Below, piece after piece: positions 60,503 to 64,000 of a DNA stretch of 64,000 nt. The first letter of the stretch is position 1. The number at the start of each line of letters is the position of its first letter. The notes under the pieces are model-generated. The model saw only the letters and a list, made by a program, of their open reading frames with translations. It searched no databases and was not told the DNA's origin. The translations under genes and the position numbers were made by a program. The stretch comes from an uncultured Prevotellaceae bacterium (GTDB lineage Bacteria > Bacteroidota > Bacteroidia > Bacteroidales > Bacteroidaceae): assembly GCA_900318795.1 (NCBI GenBank), contig ONLU01000010.1, forward strand, positions 1-64,000, given 5' to 3'.

Positions 60503-60558
60503 AATTCTTCTATTTTTTAATGGTTACTTTTTCTTCATGTTTGTTTCTTCATATTTGA

Positions 60559-62127
60559 CTATTTCCATCCCAGTGCACTGTATGGATCGCCCGTAGTTTC
60601 ACCGGCATATCCCCAGTTCTGTTGTAAGTTGGGATTGAGCACTATCTGCGTCTCAGGGACGGGCAGATAATAGTTGCGGGTAGAGATGTTCTTGTATTTC
60701 AAATCGTCGGCAGGAACTTTCTCCTTGATGGTCTTTACCAGAATGTGCCAGCGCTTCAGGTCAAACCAGCGATTACCTTCAGTGACGAACTCGCGGTAAC
60801 GCTCATCTTGTACGGCTTGACGGAATTGTTCCTTGGAAAGTCCGGACAGTTCGAGGGGAGTGCCGTTGGAAGGCTTCTCCTGCAGACTGCTATACGGATT
60901 CCAATAGGCACGGCGGCGGATGGCGTTCAATGCTTCATAGGCGGACGTCGTAGGACCGTTCAGCTCGTTCTCAGCCTCGGCCTTGACCAGCAGCACCTCT
61001 GCATAGCGCAATACCGACGAACTGGTGTTCTGTCCAGAGATGTATGGAGCACTTTCGTTTGCCATGTATAACGTGTCGATATACTTGCGGAAACGAAGAC
61101 GGTCGAAGTCGAAATACTTTCCTTTGGACGGGTCGAACAGTCGCAGTGTGACAGAGGCATCACGGCGCTGGTCGTGGGCGTCAAACTCGTAGTAAAGGTT
61201 ATTGTTGATGGCAGCTATGACGGGCAGCTTGTTGTTGTCGAAGCCTGTCGAGAACACACAGTGTCCCGTGACATTCCTGTTGACGCCGAACTTATGCTCA
61301 ACGGTGAAGATCAACTCCGGACCTTCTTTCTTGTCGAGTGACCAGTTGTCGATAAACTTGTCCACCAACTTGTACCTGCCGGAACTGATCACCTTATTGG
61401 CTGCTTCTATGGCTTTCTGGTATAATTCTGCCTGATGGGCCTTCGAGTATTCCGAATCTGTCTGTGCCCAGGTGATATATACTTTGGAGAGCAATCCCGA
61501 TGCTGCTTGCGATGAAGCCTCACTGCTCAGTTTGGGAAAATCGACACTGATAGCCTCTGCTGCTGTCAGGTCTTCTGCTATCTGCTGGTAAACCTCGTCT
61601 TTGCTGGTACGGGGAGCTCCTTCACCCTCTCCGTCGTGCAACACCAAGGGGACATCGCCAAACAGACGGACGAGGTCGAAATAGTATAATGCACGAAGAA
61701 ATTTGGCTGAACCGATATAGTTATTGCGGACCTGTGCTGACAATTGTTGGCTGTTGCTGACTTTTTCTATCAGGATGTTGGCACGGTTAATAGCCTTATA
61801 CCGATAGAGCCAAGCTGTCTCTACGAAAGCATTGGTAGGTGTTATGGCAAAGTCGCCAATCTCTGTGATGGCAGCACTGTTGGCAGTACCTCTTCGGGCA
61901 TACTCACTCTGCAGGTCGTTCAGGAAGATAAGCTCATCGTTCCAGGGACCATTCATGCTGCCGTCAGTCAATACTTGGTAGACTCCGTTCAGGGCAACCT
62001 TGATGTCCGATTCGTTCTGATAGAAATTATCCTTGTCAATGGTGCTGATGGACGACTGGTCGAGGTCGGTGCAACTTGTAAGAAACAATGTTGCCGCAGC
62101 GATATATGTATAGATATTCTTTTTCAT
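60559..62127 (-). CDS. susD: SusD/RagB-family nutrient-binding outer-membrane lipoprotein
   Basis: 522 residues. The lipoprotein signal (MKKNIYTYIAAATLFLTSC, then TDLDQ) is typical for surface lipoproteins. SusD signatures: NFYQNESDIKVALNGVYQVL, YRYKAINRANILIEKV, GSAKFLRALYYFDLVRLFGDVPLV, LLSKVYITWAQ, VLRYAEVLLVKAEAENELNG and YREFVTEGNRWFDLKRW near the end. It forms the lid of the SusC transporter. The ligand is unknown; the URO-D-like and SusC neighbours do not point to a polysaccharide, and no glycoside hydrolase is visible in the window. Stop of susC and start here are 2 bp apart. Confidence 0.93.
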   Translation of the reverse strand: MKKNIYTYIAAATLFLTSCTDLDQSSISTIDKDNFYQNESDIKVALNGVYQVLTDGSMNGPWNDELIFLNDLQSEYARRGTANSAAITEIGDFAITPTNAFVETAWLYRYKAINRANILIEKVSNSQQLSAQVRNNYIGSAKFLRALYYFDLVRLFGDVPLVLHDGEGEGAPRTSKDEVYQQIAEDLTAAEAISVDFPKLSSEASSQAASGLLSKVYITWAQTDSEYSKAHQAELYQKAIEAANKVISSGRYKLVDKFIDNWSLDKKEGPELIFTVEHKFGVNRNVTGHCVFSTGFDNNKLPVIAAINNNLYYEFDAHDQRRDASVTLRLFDPSKGKYFDFDRLRFRKYIDTLYMANESAPYISGQNTSSSVLRYAEVLLVKAEAENELNGPTTSAYEALNAIRRRAYWNPYSSLQEKPSNGTPLELSGLSKEQFRQAVQDERYREFVTEGNRWFDLKRWHILVKTIKEKVPADDLKYKNISTRNYYLPVPETQIVLNPNLQQNWGYAGETTGDPYSALGWK

Positions 62128-62129
62128 AG

Positions 62130-64000
62130 CTAAAGTGTAATGTTAATGCCTAATACGATTGATTTTGAAGTGGGGTAGGTAGCCATGTCTATACCTTGAT
62201 AGAGTGCACTTTGCTCGCTGGCTCCATTGCGGCCGCCCTCAGGATCATAACCTGAATAGTTCGTGATGGTAAAGAAGTTCTGCAACGAGAGATATAAACG
62301 CAGACGGGCATCACGCGTCACTTGCGGAACCGGAAGTGTGTAGCCCAACTGGATGTTCTTTACTCTCAGATAACTGGCATTTTCCACATACCGGCTGTCT
62401 GACACTACCGTCAGGTCGTTGCTGGCTTTCTGTATCTCGTTCGAGGGATGGGTCGGTGTCCAGCGGTCTGCCACAATAGCCAGGCTGTTATAGTATGTGG
62501 AACCTTTAGTTAGCCGAGTGGCAAGACCGTTGTAGAGCTTGTTGCCATACGAACCGGCAATGTTGACCAGCAGGTCCCACTGCTTATAGCGTAGTGTGGT
62601 GCTCAGTCCGTAAGTGAACTTCGGCTGTGCATTGCCCAGTGTGGTCTGGTCTTCTGTGTTTACCACACCATCGCCATTCACATCCTCGTAGTAAGGATTG
62701 CCTGGCTCCAACTTATTGATGGTTTGCGGAGTCAGCGTTGCGGCCTGTTCTTCTGACTGCACGATTCCCTTGAACTTATAGCCATAGAAAGTTCCCAGAG
62801 GTTCACCGACGGCAACAATCAGTGGTGAGATATAGCCCAGTGTAGCTCCACCGATGCTGGGGATGATGGACGAGGCCTGTCCCAGTGAGGTCACTTCATT
62901 CTTGTTATGGGCTATGTTCGCATTCACGTTCCATTTCCAGTCTTTGTGGTCAATGATCACACCTGCTACTTCCAGTTCGATACCCTTGTTCGTAACGGAA
63001 CCTATGTTACGGAGGGAGGTGGCATATCCCGTGACGCCTTCAACGGGAACTTGCAGCAGCAGGTCGGTGGTCTTCTTATAGTAGGCATCAAGTGTGACAT
63101 TCAACCTGTTCTGGAAGAAACCGCTGCTGATACCCACATTGTAGGAAGCTGTCTTCTCCCACTTCAAGTCTGGGTTGGCTTTGTTGACTATATAGTAGGC
63201 TACCGTTTCTTGTCCGTTATAGATGAACGGCAGTTCGGTGGGCGACACGGTGGCTGCAAACTGGTAGTCGCCAATTTCCTGATTACCGACGATACCTGCC
63301 GATAGACGGAGCTGCAGATAGTCCACCTGCTTGCCCAGGTGAATGAACTTCTCCTTGTCGATGTTCCAGGAGAAACCGGCTGAGGGGAACCAGCCCCATT
63401 TGTGGTTTTCTGCAAAGCGACTGCTGCCGTCTGCTCGAAGGGTCAACGAGGCATTGTAGCGTGAGTCAAAGGAATAGTTCACACGTCCCAGCACCGATTG
63501 CAGGGTACTGATGACTTTTTCGCTGGTTGAACGGTAGAGATCGCTGCCGGCCGAGAGATTGTCATAGCCTGTGGCGTCGTTGGCAAAATTGCGGACGGTG
63601 GTGGCAAAACCGCTACGGTCTGTGCGCTGAGTGGTATAGCCTGCCAGCAGATTGAGGTGGTGCAGACGGCTGAAGGTGTTGTCATAACTGGCAGTAAACT
63701 CAGCCTGCCATACGTTGGTGCGGTTTTCGCCCACGGAGGCTACACCGCTATGCTCTAGTCCTGTGGTGGTGTACGATGGCGAATAGTTGTTCTGCTTCGT
63801 ATTCGACAGGTCTGCACCGATGTTGGCTTTCAATTTCAATGACTTGATGACTTCCCACTCGGCAAAGGCATTGGCTATCAGTCGTGTGTTGCTGGTTGAG
63901 GTCTTGATGTTGTAAAGGTCTGATATAGGGTTACCCACCACGGTTTCTCCATTGCGGACGAACAGGTCCTGGCTGACGGGAGTCTGTGAGTAGTTAAACG
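62130..64000 (-). CDS. susC: SusC/RagA-family TonB-dependent transporter, partial (5' end outside window)
   Basis: The frame is open from the right edge to a stop at 62130, giving about 623 C-terminal residues of a protein that is normally about 1000. Only the beta-barrel half is seen: repeated strands such as YNLSAGSDLYRSTSEKVIST, RYNASLTLRADGSSRFAENH, WGWFPSAGFSWNIDKEKFI, NPDLKWEKTASYNVGISSGF, PYYEDVNGDGVVNTEDQTTL and ASYLRVKNIQLGYTLP, ending with KSIVLGINITL. All are standard SusC landmarks. The signal peptide, carboxypeptidase-like domain, TonB box and plug lie beyond 64000. An internal GTG near 63941 is not the start. Imports a substrate delivered by the SusD lid. Confidence 0.95.
   Translation of the reverse strand, partial: FNYSQTPVSQDLFVRNGETVVGNPISDLYNIKTSTSNTRLIANAFAEWEVIKSLKLKANIGADLSNTKQNNYSPSYTTTGLEHSGVASVGENRTNVWQAEFTASYDNTFSRLHHLNLLAGYTTQRTDRSGFATTVRNFANDATGYDNLSAGSDLYRSTSEKVISTLQSVLGRVNYSFDSRYNASLTLRADGSSRFAENHKWGWFPSAGFSWNIDKEKFIHLGKQVDYLQLRLSAGIVGNQEIGDYQFAATVSPTELPFIYNGQETVAYYIVNKANPDLKWEKTASYNVGISSGFFQNRLNVTLDAYYKKTTDLLLQVPVEGVTGYATSLRNIGSVTNKGIELEVAGVIIDHKDWKWNVNANIAHNKNEVTSLGQASSIIPSIGGATLGYISPLIVAVGEPLGTFYGYKFKGIVQSEEQAATLTPQTINKLEPGNPYYEDVNGDGVVNTEDQTTLGNAQPKFTYGLSTTLRYKQWDLLVNIAGSYGNKLYNGLATRLTKGSTYYNSLAIVADRWTPTHPSNEIQKASNDLTVVSDSRYVENASYLRVKNIQLGYTLPVPQVTRDARLRLYLSLQNFFTITNYSGYDPEGGRNGASEQSALYQGIDMATYPTSKSIVLGINITL

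Noticed and set aside
62130..63941. Complete 603-residue SusC starting at 63941
   Set aside because: The frame continues open to the right edge with typical SusC sequence; the GTG is internal and the gene is truncated by the window.

Overview
The window comes from a Bacteroidales chromosome, most likely a Prevotella-like (Prevotellaceae) anaerobe. Three things support this: recurrent Bacteroidetes promoter boxes (TAnnTTTG) in front of most transcription units, a Bacteroidetes-type division/cell-wall (dcw) cluster without murF or ddl, and a SusC/SusD pair, glycine-lipid acyltransferases and a succinate/acetate CoA-transferase. No RNA gene, CRISPR array or insertion sequence was recognised.

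Positions 1-12040 are an accessory island of mostly unrecognised genes in three operons. A leftward operon runs from 2753 off the left edge: a zinc-ribbon membrane protein, a lipoprotein, a secreted protein and a membrane-anchored acidic-linker protein. A rightward operon (2926-7983) holds a lipoprotein, a 1250-residue protein and a two-helix membrane protein. A second leftward operon (10257-7962) holds a secreted basic protein, a single-pass protein and a lipoprotein. The operons are tied together by shared protein domains and by two copies of a 13+10+13 bp inverted repeat, centred about 54 bp upstream of the TAnnTTTG box of all three operon promoters. Beside them is a membrane-spanning beta-propeller/AraC-type regulator broken by an internal deletion. 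The island abuts a DUF59 (SufT-like) gene that has lost its 5' half, so one island boundary probably lies near 12030.

Positions 12298-31000 are core envelope genes: lpxH, a small transpeptidase, an HU-like protein, and the leftward dcw cluster (mraZ, rsmH, ftsL-like, ftsI, murE, mraY, murD, ftsW, murG, murC, ftsQ, ftsA, ftsZ). The cluster starts at a promoter carrying three 10-bp-period GTGG boxes, presumed MraZ sites, and ends at a hairpin terminator.

Positions 31000-46900 carry glsA-glsB plus a beta-helix protein, dgt, a 0.7 kb non-coding region with a GC-rich inverted repeat around an AT-rich core, dut-TPR-DUF4292-EnvC-like, an M20 deacylase, an acyl-CoA synthetase with prfB, a 48-residue membrane protein with a CYTH protein, and a VanZ-like protein. 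Positions 46900-64000 carry two tandem NSS transporters with a helix-hairpin-helix protein, folP-cdaA, pta-ackA, a hemolysin III-like protein, a CoA-transferase, cysK, a dicarboxylate/amino-acid symporter, and a leftward susC-susD-(secreted URO-D-like) operon cut by the right edge.
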